Positions 28,074 through 37,962 of a stretch of DNA of 61,911 nucleotides are shown here, piece by piece. Position 1 is the stretch's first letter. The number at the start of each line of letters is the position of its first letter. The DNA is from Deltaproteobacteria bacterium. GTDB taxonomy: Bacteria; Myxococcota_A; Polyangia; JAAYKL01. Position numbers and translations under genes: made by a program. Below the pieces are notes generated by a model. The model was not told the DNA's origin. It did not search any database and saw only the letters and a list, made by a program, of their open reading frames with translations. The DNA is taken from positions 1 through 61,911 of the forward strand of contig JAUVDV010000026.1 of the NCBI GenBank assembly GCA_030595125.1, in the 5' to 3' direction.

Positions 28074-30044
28074 ATGCGCAAGCGCCTAAACGACCTTCCG
28101 GCGGAGTCAGTCTCACAGGCAGTGGATGCGGATGCCTATTTTTCCATGGCGGAGCAAGCATCCGACGGGATCCTCCTGGCCCAGGACAATATCGTCGCAT
28201 ATATAAATCCTCGCATGTCGGACATGCTTGGCATTGCCCGGCATGAAGTGACCGGCGCCAACCTGCGCGACGACACCTTTCCGGCGAATCTCAACCGGCT
28301 CGGCAGACTGATCCCCGATCAGCCCAGCTCCGAAAAGATCAACACGGTCTTCACAACGCAGATAACAAAAAAAACCGGCGAGATCGTGGACCTGGAGTTC
28401 ACGTACGGAGTTGCATCCCTCAAGGGCCGGCCGGCGCATCTCTTGATCGCGCGGGACACGTCCAACAGGCAATACTCTACTCGCCGCCTCAAGGAGAGCG
28501 AGGAGCGGTACAGGATCATCTTCGAGTCGGCCAACGACGCGATCTTCACCATGAGGGAGGATCGCTTCATCGAATGCAACTCCAAGACCCTCGAGATGTT
28601 CGAGTGTACGCGAAAGCAGATCCTCGGCGAGCCTCCGTATCGGTTCTCACCGCGGCTTCAACCCTGCGGAAACACCTCCAAGGAATTGGCCCTGCAGTAC
28701 ATTCAACGAGCCTTCAACGGGGAGCCGCTGTTCTTTGAATGGACACACACGAGATTCGACGGAACCCCTTTCGAGGCGGAGGTGTCCCTTAACAGGGTCG
28801 AACTGAACGAGGAGATGTTGCTTCAGGCGATCGTCAGAGATATCTCGCTTCGAAAAAATGCCGAAAAGGAGCAGCGCAACGCGGAAGACAAGATGCGACA
28901 GACTCAGAAGCTGGAAAGTCTCGGCATCCTCGCGGGAGGGATTGCGCATGACTTCAACAACCTGCTGATGGGAATCCTGGGCAACGCGGATCTGGTACTC
29001 CGACGCCTGCCCGAATCCGACCCGTCCGTGAAGAACCTCACCACCATTTTGGTGGCATCGCAGCGGGCCGCAGATCTCAGCAAGCAGATGTTGGCATACT
29101 CCGGAAAGGGAGCCTTTGTCGTGAAGGCGCTTCACCTGAACGATATCGTGAAAGAGATGAAGGAACTATTGGAGGTGTCAATATCAAAGAGCATCAGGCT
29201 CGAGTTTCAACTGGCTGACGCCCTCCCGCCCATCGAGGCCGACGCCACACAGATGCGTCAAGTGATGATGAATCTGATCACCAACGCCTCGGAGGCCATC
29301 GTTGACGACACCGGTGTAATCACCGTTGTTACTGCAGCGGTGAAGTGCGATCGGACATCTCTGTCTTCGGGGCAACTCGACGACGAGCTTCCCGAGGGCA
29401 CCTATGTCTCCTGTCGCGTATCCGACGACGGCGTCGGGATGGACGACGCCACCAGGGAGAAGATCTTCGACCCGTTCTTTTCCACCAAGTTCACAGGCCG
29501 GGGGCTCGGATTAGCCGCAGTGCAGGGAATAGTCCGGGGACACAAGGGCACGATCCGCGTCGCGAGCACCCTGAACGAGGGCACTGAATTCGAGATCCTG
29601 CTGCCGACTTCAGCGGCAAGCCCTGAGGCACGGGCAAACGACAACATCACCGGACCCGTGGAGACAGGCAACAGAAGCGCGAAATCCGTCCTGATCATCG
29701 ATGATGAAAAGACCGTACTAACCACAACCAAACAGATGCTCACCGAATACGGCTACCATGTACTCACCGCCGAAGACGGCCACAGTGGTCTGGAGATCTT
29801 CGAAAAGAATGCCGACGATATTTCAGTCGTCCTGCTCGATCTGACAATGCCGAAGATGGGCGGAGAAGACACCCTCGCGCAGATAAGGAAGATCCGCAAA
29901 AACGCACGAATTATCCTCATGAGCGGATATAACGAGCAGGATATAGCAGACCGATTCCCCGGCGACGGTCCAAATGAGCTTCTGGAAAAACCTTTCGGAA
30001 TTGCTTCACTAATAAAGAAAATCGAACGACAATTCGGGGAATAG
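28074..30044 (+). CDS. Hybrid sensor histidine kinase / response regulator
   Basis: The 656-residue protein contains a PAS domain at about 20-125, a second PAS at 140-260, an H-box with phospho-accepting His near 292 (GIAHDFNNLLMGILG), an HATPase domain (NLITNASEAI, DDGVGMDDAT, GRGLGLAAVQGIV), and a C-terminal receiver (535-656) with the Asp in VVLLDLTMPKMGG. No transmembrane segment is seen, so it senses inside the cell. The H-box with DFNN is of the type common in Myxococcota hybrid kinases. No output regulator is adjacent; the target is unknown. There is no good ribosome site at the ATG. Confidence 0.88.
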   Translation: MRKRLNDLPAESVSQAVDADAYFSMAEQASDGILLAQDNIVAYINPRMSDMLGIARHEVTGANLRDDTFPANLNRLGRLIPDQPSSEKINTVFTTQITKKTGEIVDLEFTYGVASLKGRPAHLLIARDTSNRQYSTRRLKESEERYRIIFESANDAIFTMREDRFIECNSKTLEMFECTRKQILGEPPYRFSPRLQPCGNTSKELALQYIQRAFNGEPLFFEWTHTRFDGTPFEAEVSLNRVELNEEMLLQAIVRDISLRKNAEKEQRNAEDKMRQTQKLESLGILAGGIAHDFNNLLMGILGNADLVLRRLPESDPSVKNLTTILVASQRAADLSKQMLAYSGKGAFVVKALHLNDIVKEMKELLEVSISKSIRLEFQLADALPPIEADATQMRQVMMNLITNASEAIVDDTGVITVVTAAVKCDRTSLSSGQLDDELPEGTYVSCRVSDDGVGMDDATREKIFDPFFSTKFTGRGLGLAAVQGIVRGHKGTIRVASTLNEGTEFEILLPTSAASPEARANDNITGPVETGNRSAKSVLIIDDEKTVLTTTKQMLTEYGYHVLTAEDGHSGLEIFEKNADDISVVLLDLTMPKMGGEDTLAQIRKIRKNARIILMSGYNEQDIADRFPGDGPNELLEKPFGIASLIKKIERQFGE

Positions 30045-30078
30045 GCTTCCCTCTTCCAGTTCTACTAATGTCATTGAT

Positions 30079-30107
30079 TTGACTCATCTTTTACGGTCGA
30101 ATAAAAT
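30079..30107 (+). promoter_or_regulatory. Sigma-70-type promoter
   Basis: TTGACT (30079-30084), 17 bases, TAAAAT (30102-30107), 68 bases before the ATG at 30175. Likely drives the 30175-32493 gene group that ends in coaX. Confidence 0.6.
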
Positions 30108-30174
30108 CTATTGTCAGTATTTCCAACGTCGGTGAATTATTTGTATCGCCGCGTTCACGGAAAGGACCTTGAGA

Positions 30175-30729
30175 ATGACTCAATCCGCGTTCGACGCAAC
30201 CGGGTTTTTTCGATTCGACCTTGCTAACGGATCGATCAAATCCCGTGAGGGCGAACAGCTCGCGCTGATACCTGTAGATCTCCTCGATGGACTCGAACCG
30301 GGCGAGCAAACAAAGCGCAGCTCCATGGCCTTCGGCAAGACCCACGGAAAACGCTTCGCCGAAATCATCGCACAACTGGAGGAGCCTCCGGGAGTGGAGA
30401 TCCTCGCGGACCATCTGGGCGGACTGACTGCGGTCTTCGGGCTCGGCAGATCGGCAGTGGAGATTCGGGGGAACGCGATCCTTTTCCGGCTCAAGTCCGG
30501 CAGGGAAATGAGCGATGGAGTCGTAACCCTGCTGAGCGGGTTCCTTGCCGGGTTCATGAGCGAGATCGAGCCCGAGACAACTTTCGAAATTCTGCACATG
30601 CAAACGGACGATGACGGAGATCTATTCTGGGCCGGTAATCCAAAAGCGATCAACCAGGTCAAGGATTGGCTCGCCGATGGCGTGAAACCCATGGAAGCAC
30701 TCTGGCTCTTATCAGAGGAGGGCAGGTAG
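30175..30729 (+). CDS. Conserved-looking protein, possible divergent V4R-like fold
   Basis: AAAGGA precedes the ATG at 30175 by 8 bases. The 184-residue protein has no signal peptide. It alternates helices and strands, and its last third (TLLSGFLAGFMSEIEPETTF followed by FEILHMQTD) loosely recalls the end of V4R/4-vinyl-reductase small-molecule-binding domains, but the conserved Cys of that family is missing. This is only a pattern-level suggestion. It is the first gene of a cluster with a Pro-Glu-repeat protein, a lipoprotein and coaX. Confidence 0.6.
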   Translation: MTQSAFDATGFFRFDLANGSIKSREGEQLALIPVDLLDGLEPGEQTKRSSMAFGKTHGKRFAEIIAQLEEPPGVEILADHLGGLTAVFGLGRSAVEIRGNAILFRLKSGREMSDGVVTLLSGFLAGFMSEIEPETTFEILHMQTDDDGDLFWAGNPKAINQVKDWLADGVKPMEALWLLSEEGR

Positions 30730-30732
30730 AAA

Positions 30733-31176
30733 ATGAGCGCTGACGTACACATGGAAAAACTCGAAGAACTCCTTGATAGGGTAAAGAGAAACCGCCTCAA
30801 GCTCGCCAACGAGCGAATACTGCGCCCCGAGCCAACGGCTGCCAAAGAACTTCCAATACCATCAGAGCCGCCACCCGCGTTCGAGGAGGAACTTGCTCCC
30901 CCCCCTGTCGCGGTATCCCCAATGCCCGAGCCCCCGATGCTCGAGCCAGTATTACCCGAACCCGTGGAAACCGAGCCCGTGATGCCCGAGCCCGTGATGC
31001 CCGAGCCCGTAATGCCCGAGCCTGTGGAAACCGAGCCCGTGGAAGAGGAAATCCGTACCTTCGAATCAACCCCAGTCGCATCAGGCCCTGTAGCGCAAAT
31101 GGATGGTCGCCCTGCCAGGGAATGGACTCTGAAAGCAGTTCTCAACCGAGCGTGGAATTTGGGGGGCAGGAGCTGA
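30733..31176 (+). CDS. Pro/Glu-repeat protein of unknown function
   Basis: The gene follows the previous stop after 3 bases. The 147-residue product starts with a short coiled-coil-like helix (MEKLEELLDRVKRNRLKLAN), then 75 residues dominated by PEPVMPEPV and PEPVETEPV repeats (DNA units CCCGAGCCCGTGATG), and ends in a basic segment. Such PxP-rich regions bridge between domains or, in TonB-like proteins, span the periplasm, but no signal or membrane segment is seen. Unknown function. Confidence 0.6.
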   Translation: MSADVHMEKLEELLDRVKRNRLKLANERILRPEPTAAKELPIPSEPPPAFEEELAPPPVAVSPMPEPPMLEPVLPEPVETEPVMPEPVMPEPVMPEPVETEPVEEEIRTFESTPVASGPVAQMDGRPAREWTLKAVLNRAWNLGGRS

Positions 31177-31180
31177 ACGC

Positions 31181-31717
31181 ATGAAAACACAACTTACCTT
31201 TCTCAACCTGCTCGTTCTTGTCTGCTCCCTTGTCACCCTTGCCTGCGGTGGCCAGCAGAAGCAATCCGCAGATCTCGAAACAAGACCGCTCGAAGAATCC
31301 AAGGCCCTGGAGATCGTTTCGAACATGCTGACCGAGCGGGGATACATCACCTCCATGGACACGGAGATCGAGTTATCTACAAAGACACGTTTCAAGATCG
31401 ATTTCAGAATAAACGGCCACAAGATGGCCATTGAATACCTGACCGCGCAGGACCGCACGACTATCGGTGATATCCCGCCTGCGGCGTCGGAATCCCGTCT
31501 TCATGTACTGCCCGCAAAGGCGGTGTCCGAAGATCCGGGCGAGCAGGGTGAACCCATTTACATCTATATTATCGATGAAAAGAAATACATCTACCAGTAC
31601 AACCCCACATCGGAAAACCGATCCGACGTTACCTATCTGGAGGTCGAATCCCGCCTGCGCCGCGACCTGGCGGACTTCCTCTCATGGTACGAATCGTCGC
31701 GCTCTAATGAAAAGTGA
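31181..31717 (+). CDS. Lipoprotein of unknown function
   Basis: The 178-residue protein has a lipoprotein signal (LVCSLVTLACGGQ). The mature domain is mixed alpha/beta (KTRFKIDFRINGHKMAIEYL, GEPIYIYIIDEKKYIYQY), and residues from 75 to 150 suggest a nuclease- or NTF2-like fold, though no motif allows a call. The GTG start of coaX overlaps its stop by 4 bases (GTGA). Confidence 0.65.
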   Translation: MKTQLTFLNLLVLVCSLVTLACGGQQKQSADLETRPLEESKALEIVSNMLTERGYITSMDTEIELSTKTRFKIDFRINGHKMAIEYLTAQDRTTIGDIPPAASESRLHVLPAKAVSEDPGEQGEPIYIYIIDEKKYIYQYNPTSENRSDVTYLEVESRLRRDLADFLSWYESSRSNEK

Positions 31718-32493
31718 GTAAAACATTGCTGTGCGTTGCTGACGTGGGCAACACCCATACGGTCATGGGAATCTACTCCAAGGATGCCCTCGTGCACCGG
31801 TGGCGGATCCGCACGATCCGGGATCGTACCACCGACGAGTGGGGGCTTACCATCGCGTCGTTCTTCGATTTTGACAAGATCGACACTTCTATGGTGAAGG
31901 GGATGGTTATCTCCAGTGTAGTGCCACCGGCTCTCCATGCCTTGAGGCGCGCCGGTAAACGGTATTTCGATGTAGACGCACTCATTGTAGGACCGGGAAT
32001 CAAGACCGGCCTTTCTATCCTTTACGACAACCCTCGGGAGGTCGGTGCCGACCGCGTTGCCAACGCTGTCGCGGCCTTGAGTCGTGTAGACAGCGCCTGT
32101 ATCGTCGTCGACTTCGGAACCGCCACCACTTTCGACTGCCTTTCGTCCAGAGGAGAATACCTGGGCGGCGCGATAGCTCCCGGGCTGAGAATCTCTCTCG
32201 ATGCCCTTGTCACCCGCGCGGCAAAGCTGCCCCGTGTGGAGATCGGCAAGCCGGAACGCGCCATCGGTAGAAACACGGAAGAGGCGATGCAATCCGGCGT
32301 TCTATACGGATATGCGGCGCTTGTGGACGGACTGGTGGATCGACTCTCTACGGAAATAGACAGCGACGTCTCAGTGATCGCCACCGGCGGACTCTCCGGA
32401 GTCATTGCTGCAGAATCCCGCACCATTGATGATGTCGACCAGGATCTCACCCTCGACGGCCTGCGTATAATCTTTCAGAGAAACAACCCCTGA
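31714..32493 (+). CDS. coaX: Type III pantothenate kinase
   Basis: The 259-residue protein has the ASKHA-fold motifs of CoaX: DVGNTHTVMGIY at residues 10-21, GADRVANAVAAL and VVDFGTATTFD. It phosphorylates pantothenate, the first step of coenzyme A synthesis, in a potassium-dependent, CoA-insensitive way. The GTG start is coupled to the lipoprotein stop. No birA is nearby. It ends 7 bases from the convergent giant TPR gene. Confidence 0.92.
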   Translation: MSKTLLCVADVGNTHTVMGIYSKDALVHRWRIRTIRDRTTDEWGLTIASFFDFDKIDTSMVKGMVISSVVPPALHALRRAGKRYFDVDALIVGPGIKTGLSILYDNPREVGADRVANAVAALSRVDSACIVVDFGTATTFDCLSSRGEYLGGAIAPGLRISLDALVTRAAKLPRVEIGKPERAIGRNTEEAMQSGVLYGYAALVDGLVDRLSTEIDSDVSVIATGGLSGVIAAESRTIDDVDQDLTLDGLRIIFQRNNP

Positions 32494-32499
32494 TCGGGA

Positions 32500-35400
32500 T
32501 CAACCGTTCTTGAGAGCGGTGCCAAGGCGCTGGCGCAGCTTGTGATGCTCATCGGACACGGTGAACAGTGTGAGCGCCTTCAGGCGATCAGCCAGAATCG
32601 ACTTGTCCCTGATCTGCTCCTTCATGACCCTCACAGCCACCGCAACATCGCCGCACAGAAGCAATCCGGCACGATCGCATGTATAGTCGACCGAACGGGC
32701 CCAGCGCTTGAGGTTGACGTCGGCAGCCTTGGATACGAAGGACTGGACATACCCCTGTAGCTTTTCGAGATCGCTCGCGTCCAGACTTTGCCTGATGGGA
32801 GCAAGGCGCTCCTGCACCGAACCTGCGAGATCGGCTGGAACTGGAAGCCCCTGAACAAAGATTTTTATTGAAGCGAGCAGCCAGGAGGACAACTCGGTGC
32901 CGGATGTCACCAGCCTATGGACAAACAGGCCGGGTCGAAGCAGCGTAAATTGTTGGCCAAGGCTGAACGCAAGTCCCATTCGACCCTTGAGCGCCGAGGC
33001 GTCCTTTCCGGCCACGAGCACATGGGGGCTTGCATCGAGCAACTGAAACCCGTCGCCCTGTCCCTCGTGGAGGTACAGTGGTGGCGGTTCAACACCCAGG
33101 GAACCAGCGACGAAATTGACAAATTGGCTCTTGTCGGAAGAGTCCGTCGTCACGTCGATGGCATCCTCGATAGAGAGACCGAACTTGGCCGGCTCCTGGG
33201 CTTTGTTCTTGAAGATCGCCTTGCCTATAACCGAAAAAATCGCTGATATGTTCTGGTTCAGCTCCTCGTGATACAGGAGGTTCTTCCACTGCTCTTCCTT
33301 GAGCCTCGAGTCCATGGTGGGGAGATCGTCGAGCTGATAGTCACGATAGAATTTGCGTTCGTCCGGGGACGCCTGATTGAGGAGCGCCAGCATTGAGGCG
33401 GCGCACCAGGCCTGATCGGGCTCCTCCTCGCCGGAATTGATCCTGTACAGCATCCTGAAAGACTCCACACGAGCGGGATTGATCGACAGCAACTTCTGTT
33501 GGTTCCCAATAGCCTTTTTGGCGTACTCTGAACCCCATCCGTAGAGATCCGAGAGCTTCTCCAACCACTTGATGTTGCCAGGATCTAGCTTGGAAATTGC
33601 TTCGAAGAGCATGATCCCGTCCTTGGTTCGATCCATTTTACTCGTGAGCAATTCCGCCATGGGCTCGTATAAAGCCAGCTTATCCTGTGACGAAGAATCC
33701 TTTGGTAACGCGGCGATTCTCTTTTTGTAGTACTTTTCGAGAACTTCCCAATCTTTCTTCTCGTAAAGAATTTCCAATAACGCTTCGTCCGCACCCTCCA
33801 GATCTGGATCGGCATCGATGGCCTTGTTGAAAAACGAAACCGCATCGTCAAGCTGCTTGAGCTCGCGTCGATATATCTTGGCAACCGTCAGGTAGTACCT
33901 TGCCAGCTGCTTCGAATCCGAAACCAGGCTCGCGATCTTGAGCACCACATCGACCACATCGTTAAACCGCTTGGTCGCGTAGAAGATCTTGAGCATGTCA
34001 CCGAGGACGTCGCGGTTATCGGGGTGCTCCTCAAGGGCATCTCTCAACATATTGGCCGCGCCATCTGCGTCCCGTAGTTTGTCAAAGAGAATCAACGAGG
34101 TATCACGCACGAGATCGAGCCAGCGCTCGTCGTCTCTGGCGATGGTGGCAAGCACCTTCTGACGCGCCTCCACCGAACCCCGAAAGTCACCCCGTTTTTC
34201 GTGGACTTCGGCCAGCAGCAACCTGGCATCGATGTTGTCCGGCGCCATCACTGTCGCCTGCCTTGCCAGCTTTGCCGCGTCGTTGAAATCGTCGGTTCCG
34301 ACAAACGCCTTGCCCTGTTGGACGAAGAGTTCAACTTTTTCTTCGGCGGAGAGTTTGTCACCTATCGCTTTCGAATATCTTTCAAGTTGTTCCTTTGCGA
34401 GCCCGAATTCGCCCAGCTTGATGGCCACATCTCCCAACCTCTTCATGAGATGCGGTTCATCGGCGACCGTCGCCGCCTTTTTGAAGTACTTGAGCGATTC
34501 CTCGTGCCGATCCATGTTCACCAGCGCCTCACCCATCTGAGTGAACACCTGGAGCTTCTGCTCCGGAGTGAGGGCCTCCGCAGAAGCCGCCCATATCTCG
34601 TAAATTGGGTAGGCCTTGTCCCACATGCCCTTCTGTCGATAGAGGGTGGAAACATTGTCACCGGCCATGAGATTGTTCTTGTTCAACTCAAGGGCGTGCT
34701 CGAAGTACCCGATGGCCTTGGCCTCATCGTTGATCTGCTCAAGGGCTATGACGCCCATGCGCGCGTATATCTCGGCTCTTGCGTGAGAACCCTCAACCAA
34801 TTCCAGTTCTTCCTCGAAAACTCCGATTGCCGCCGAGTGGTTACCCTGGGCGATGAGTACTTCGGTGAGCTGGGACATGACAGCGCGATCTTCGGGTGCG
34901 AGATCTTTTGCCTTGCGCAACGTGGCGGCCGCCTCGGCCGGGTCGTACATTTTGGACAACTGCATCTTCGCAATGCGAACCAGCATCGCGACCTTGCCCT
35001 CGGTCGTTTCCACCCCGTCCAGTATCTTGTGCAGGGTCTCGAGCGCGGCTTCCAGGTCGCCTGCTTCCTCCTGAGACATGGCCAGCGCCTCCAGCGCGCT
35101 GTCCCCTCCGAGCGTGGCCACGGCCTGGAAAGCAACCGCTGCCCGCTGGGCATCTCCGATATCGTCGCGGATGATCTCCGCCCGCTCAGCAAGAAGCTCG
35201 TGTTTCTCTTCTTCGTCTGCGGACATGTCGGCCCTGACCTGCAGGATATCCACCAGATCCTCGTGACGCTCGGTTTTGCGATAATGTCGCGTCAGAGCAA
35301 TCATTGCAGCCCTGTTCTCCTTGTCGATGGCGAGAATTTCCTTGTAATGCTCTATCGCCTTATCAAGATCCTTGAACTCCTCCTCGCTGATCTCCGCGAG

Positions 35401-37827
35401 CCTCTCCAGGAGAAGCATCCGCTGCTTGGGAGTGACCGCTATCTCGAGCTGGATCTGCAGGTTGTCCCTCAGCAGGGAAAAATCACCGTCCCTTGCATAG
35501 ATCCGCTCCAACCCCTTGATGGAATCCAGGTGACTGGAATCGATCTGGGTCGCCTTCTCGTATTGCTCACGTGCTGCCTTGAGATCATTCAGTCGATCCT
35601 CGAAAAGCTCTCCGAGCCTGTACCTTGCCGCAACCTGCTCCTCCCCCTCGCTCATGGCGCCGACGCTTGCGAACAACAAGTCCGTGAGCTTCTTCCAATC
35701 CTTGATATCCTCGTAGATCGTGGCGAGGGCCTCGGATGCGGCTGCGTGGGCCGGATCCTCCTCCAGCACGCTCGCAAGCAGATCCCGCGCCGAGTCCGTT
35801 TCACTTAGCTTGTCGTAATAGACCTTCGCGGCCTCCGTCAGATTGTCCCTGCTTCTGCCCGGCACCGACTCAGCCTCGCCCAGACGAACCAGGGTCTCAG
35901 CCAGCTCTTTCCATTGTTGTGCTCCCTTGTACATTTCCGAAACGGCGACGAGTGAATCAACGTCGCCGGGCCTGTACTCGAGCACCTTCTGGAAGCAGGT
36001 CAGCGCGTATGTGGGCTGATCGAGTTTTTCCAGATACCAGTTGCCGATCTTCCCATAGAGAAACAAGGTGAGATCTTGGTCGCCTGCGGACTCGGCCGCC
36101 TGAACGGCGCCGCCACACGCGGTGGCGAGATCTTCGAATCGATCTGTGCGTTCAGCGATCTTCTCCAGTTTTTCCACCACCCACTCATCCTCGCCGCCGG
36201 AAAGACACGCCACGAAGTAATCGAACGCCTTGTCGTACTCACGCAAATCTTCCTCGTAGGTCCAGGCGATTCGCTTGATCACGGCAAACCTGTCGGCGGG
36301 GTCCTCGATGGTCTCGGCCTTCTGGGCCAGTTTTTCTATCAGCTCCTCAAACTTGCCCTGCGCGTTGAGCAAATCGAGCATGGCGGCATTGATCTCCTCG
36401 TCGTCCGGGTCGGACTCCAGCAACTGGGCATAGATCTGATCGGCCTTGTCATAGTCCTTGGCGTACTTGGTCGCAGACTGTGCGGCGGCGATGAGGATCC
36501 GCTTGATGACCGCAGAATCCTCGGAGAGAAGGGCTGCCTCTTCCATTACCTCTATTGCGGCTCCCCACGCGTTGCAACGCCGCGCCTCGTTCTTGAGTTC
36601 GTCGAGCATCTCTTCGTCGCCGGGGTCCTCGAGGAGGGCGTCAGCCCATGTCTCGATGTCTTCCCTGGTGCCCGTCTGAGCGGCGCGCGCCTCGAACTCC
36701 TGAGCCAACCTGTTCACCTCGGTCAAATCCTTGCGGACTTCGTCGAGTCCTCTCGGACGTCCGGAGGTCTCCTTGGCCATCAACTTCCTGACCAGGTTGT
36801 CCAGCGCACCGGGGATCGCCTCTTCGCTGATAGAACTCGGAGCGGGCGCAGTCTTGGTGAGATGCGCCGCCACCACATCGACGGCGGCTCTTCCCGTAAA
36901 GACGGGCTGACCCGTGATCATCTCGTAAAACAAAGCGCCCAGAGAGTACACATCGGCCGCCACGTCGCAACCCATATGACGACTCACCTCGGGAGCCATC
37001 CCCTTGACGATCCCCAGGGCGGCTACGCAGTCACTCTTGTTGCCCGAAGAGGACCCCAGGGAGAACAGCTTGTCGGTACCGAGGCCGTGGAGCAGTACCT
37101 CCACTTCTCCGTCGCCCTCCATCGAAATCGTTTTCACCAAAATGTTCTCGCTGCGAATGTCACCGTGGATCATCGAGCGCGCATGAACGTGCTCCAGCGC
37201 ATCAATGATCGTTTCGAGTACAGCGATCGCCTTCATCATCGGTAACGGCAACATCGAGGCCAGTGATTCACCATCGCTCCAGCCGATCACGACAAACGGC
37301 CTGCCGTCCTGAAGCTTCCCCGTCGTCACGGTATTTTGCATGGACGGCGAATCCACCTGCTTGAGCATGCGCATCAGAGTAAGGAACCGCTGAACTGACG
37401 ATACATCCGACGCATGATCCCCATTGATGACCCAGAGGGCGTATCGATCTCCGTCGCCGCCACCTCCGGAGGGCTTGCACTCATACATGACCCCGACATC
37501 GTCGCCGGCAATCTCCGAGCCGACCACAAACCCGCCGATCTCTTCACCTTCGGAAACGCCGCGGTCATACCTGGTCGAGAAGATTTGCTTGACTCGGGGG
37601 TCGACCATTCCCTTCTTCAGGAGCATGGTCGCATCCGCCAGTGCCTCAACGGCGTTCTCTGATGAACACCAGTCAATCAACCGACGAACAAAGACCGCCT
37701 TGGATTCATCGGAAAGCCCCGCTTCGTCCGGGGAGACACCGAGGTAATCCACACACAGTTCTTTGAGTCCAGTCGCCGAAAACAGACGTTCCAGCTCTCC
37801 ACGTAGAATTCCGAGGGACGCTTTCAT
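32500..37827 (-). CDS. Giant pseudokinase-TPR protein
   Basis: The 1775-residue protein starts with about 70 helical residues (LRGELERLFSATGLKELCVD ... LIDWC) that resemble effector-associated, death-like domains. Residues about 95-385 are a protein-kinase fold: the catalytic loop is HGDIRSENIL instead of HRDxKxxN, DFG is replaced by HGLG, and the Gly loop is poor, so it is probably a pseudokinase, although APE (KGMAPEVS) and YSLGALFYEMITG are kept. The rest is about 30 tetratricopeptide-like repeats (AKEYDKAFDYF, DLDKAIEHYKEIL type) and a C-terminal globular region. No signal or membrane anchor is seen. A scaffold role is likely. The gene has a good ribosome site (GGAG). Confidence 0.85.
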   Translation of the reverse strand: MKASLGILRGELERLFSATGLKELCVDYLGVSPDEAGLSDESKAVFVRRLIDWCSSENAVEALADATMLLKKGMVDPRVKQIFSTRYDRGVSEGEEIGGFVVGSEIAGDDVGVMYECKPSGGGGDGDRYALWVINGDHASDVSSVQRFLTLMRMLKQVDSPSMQNTVTTGKLQDGRPFVVIGWSDGESLASMLPLPMMKAIAVLETIIDALEHVHARSMIHGDIRSENILVKTISMEGDGEVEVLLHGLGTDKLFSLGSSSGNKSDCVAALGIVKGMAPEVSRHMGCDVAADVYSLGALFYEMITGQPVFTGRAAVDVVAAHLTKTAPAPSSISEEAIPGALDNLVRKLMAKETSGRPRGLDEVRKDLTEVNRLAQEFEARAAQTGTREDIETWADALLEDPGDEEMLDELKNEARRCNAWGAAIEVMEEAALLSEDSAVIKRILIAAAQSATKYAKDYDKADQIYAQLLESDPDDEEINAAMLDLLNAQGKFEELIEKLAQKAETIEDPADRFAVIKRIAWTYEEDLREYDKAFDYFVACLSGGEDEWVVEKLEKIAERTDRFEDLATACGGAVQAAESAGDQDLTLFLYGKIGNWYLEKLDQPTYALTCFQKVLEYRPGDVDSLVAVSEMYKGAQQWKELAETLVRLGEAESVPGRSRDNLTEAAKVYYDKLSETDSARDLLASVLEEDPAHAAASEALATIYEDIKDWKKLTDLLFASVGAMSEGEEQVAARYRLGELFEDRLNDLKAAREQYEKATQIDSSHLDSIKGLERIYARDGDFSLLRDNLQIQLEIAVTPKQRMLLLERLAEISEEEFKDLDKAIEHYKEILAIDKENRAAMIALTRHYRKTERHEDLVDILQVRADMSADEEEKHELLAERAEIIRDDIGDAQRAAVAFQAVATLGGDSALEALAMSQEEAGDLEAALETLHKILDGVETTEGKVAMLVRIAKMQLSKMYDPAEAAATLRKAKDLAPEDRAVMSQLTEVLIAQGNHSAAIGVFEEELELVEGSHARAEIYARMGVIALEQINDEAKAIGYFEHALELNKNNLMAGDNVSTLYRQKGMWDKAYPIYEIWAASAEALTPEQKLQVFTQMGEALVNMDRHEESLKYFKKAATVADEPHLMKRLGDVAIKLGEFGLAKEQLERYSKAIGDKLSAEEKVELFVQQGKAFVGTDDFNDAAKLARQATVMAPDNIDARLLLAEVHEKRGDFRGSVEARQKVLATIARDDERWLDLVRDTSLILFDKLRDADGAANMLRDALEEHPDNRDVLGDMLKIFYATKRFNDVVDVVLKIASLVSDSKQLARYYLTVAKIYRRELKQLDDAVSFFNKAIDADPDLEGADEALLEILYEKKDWEVLEKYYKKRIAALPKDSSSQDKLALYEPMAELLTSKMDRTKDGIMLFEAISKLDPGNIKWLEKLSDLYGWGSEYAKKAIGNQQKLLSINPARVESFRMLYRINSGEEEPDQAWCAASMLALLNQASPDERKFYRDYQLDDLPTMDSRLKEEQWKNLLYHEELNQNISAIFSVIGKAIFKNKAQEPAKFGLSIEDAIDVTTDSSDKSQFVNFVAGSLGVEPPPLYLHEGQGDGFQLLDASPHVLVAGKDASALKGRMGLAFSLGQQFTLLRPGLFVHRLVTSGTELSSWLLASIKIFVQGLPVPADLAGSVQERLAPIRQSLDASDLEKLQGYVQSFVSKAADVNLKRWARSVDYTCDRAGLLLCGDVAVAVRVMKEQIRDKSILADRLKALTLFTVSDEHHKLRQRLGTALKNG

Positions 37828-37962
37828 GTTGGCTTTCTCCCTTACGTTTTTGAACAGCGGTCGAATTGTCGATGATGTAAACCGTGGCAGTATAATAAAA
37901 AGTAGGCTTCACGCATACCGTCGTTTTTCAAATAGGAAAATCAGGCCTGGATCATTGCCAAA

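Noticed and set aside
34201-35808. Long plus-strand open frame of 535 codons
   Set aside because: It is antisense to the giant TPR gene, whose codon pattern and repeats are convincing; no ribosome site or family match.
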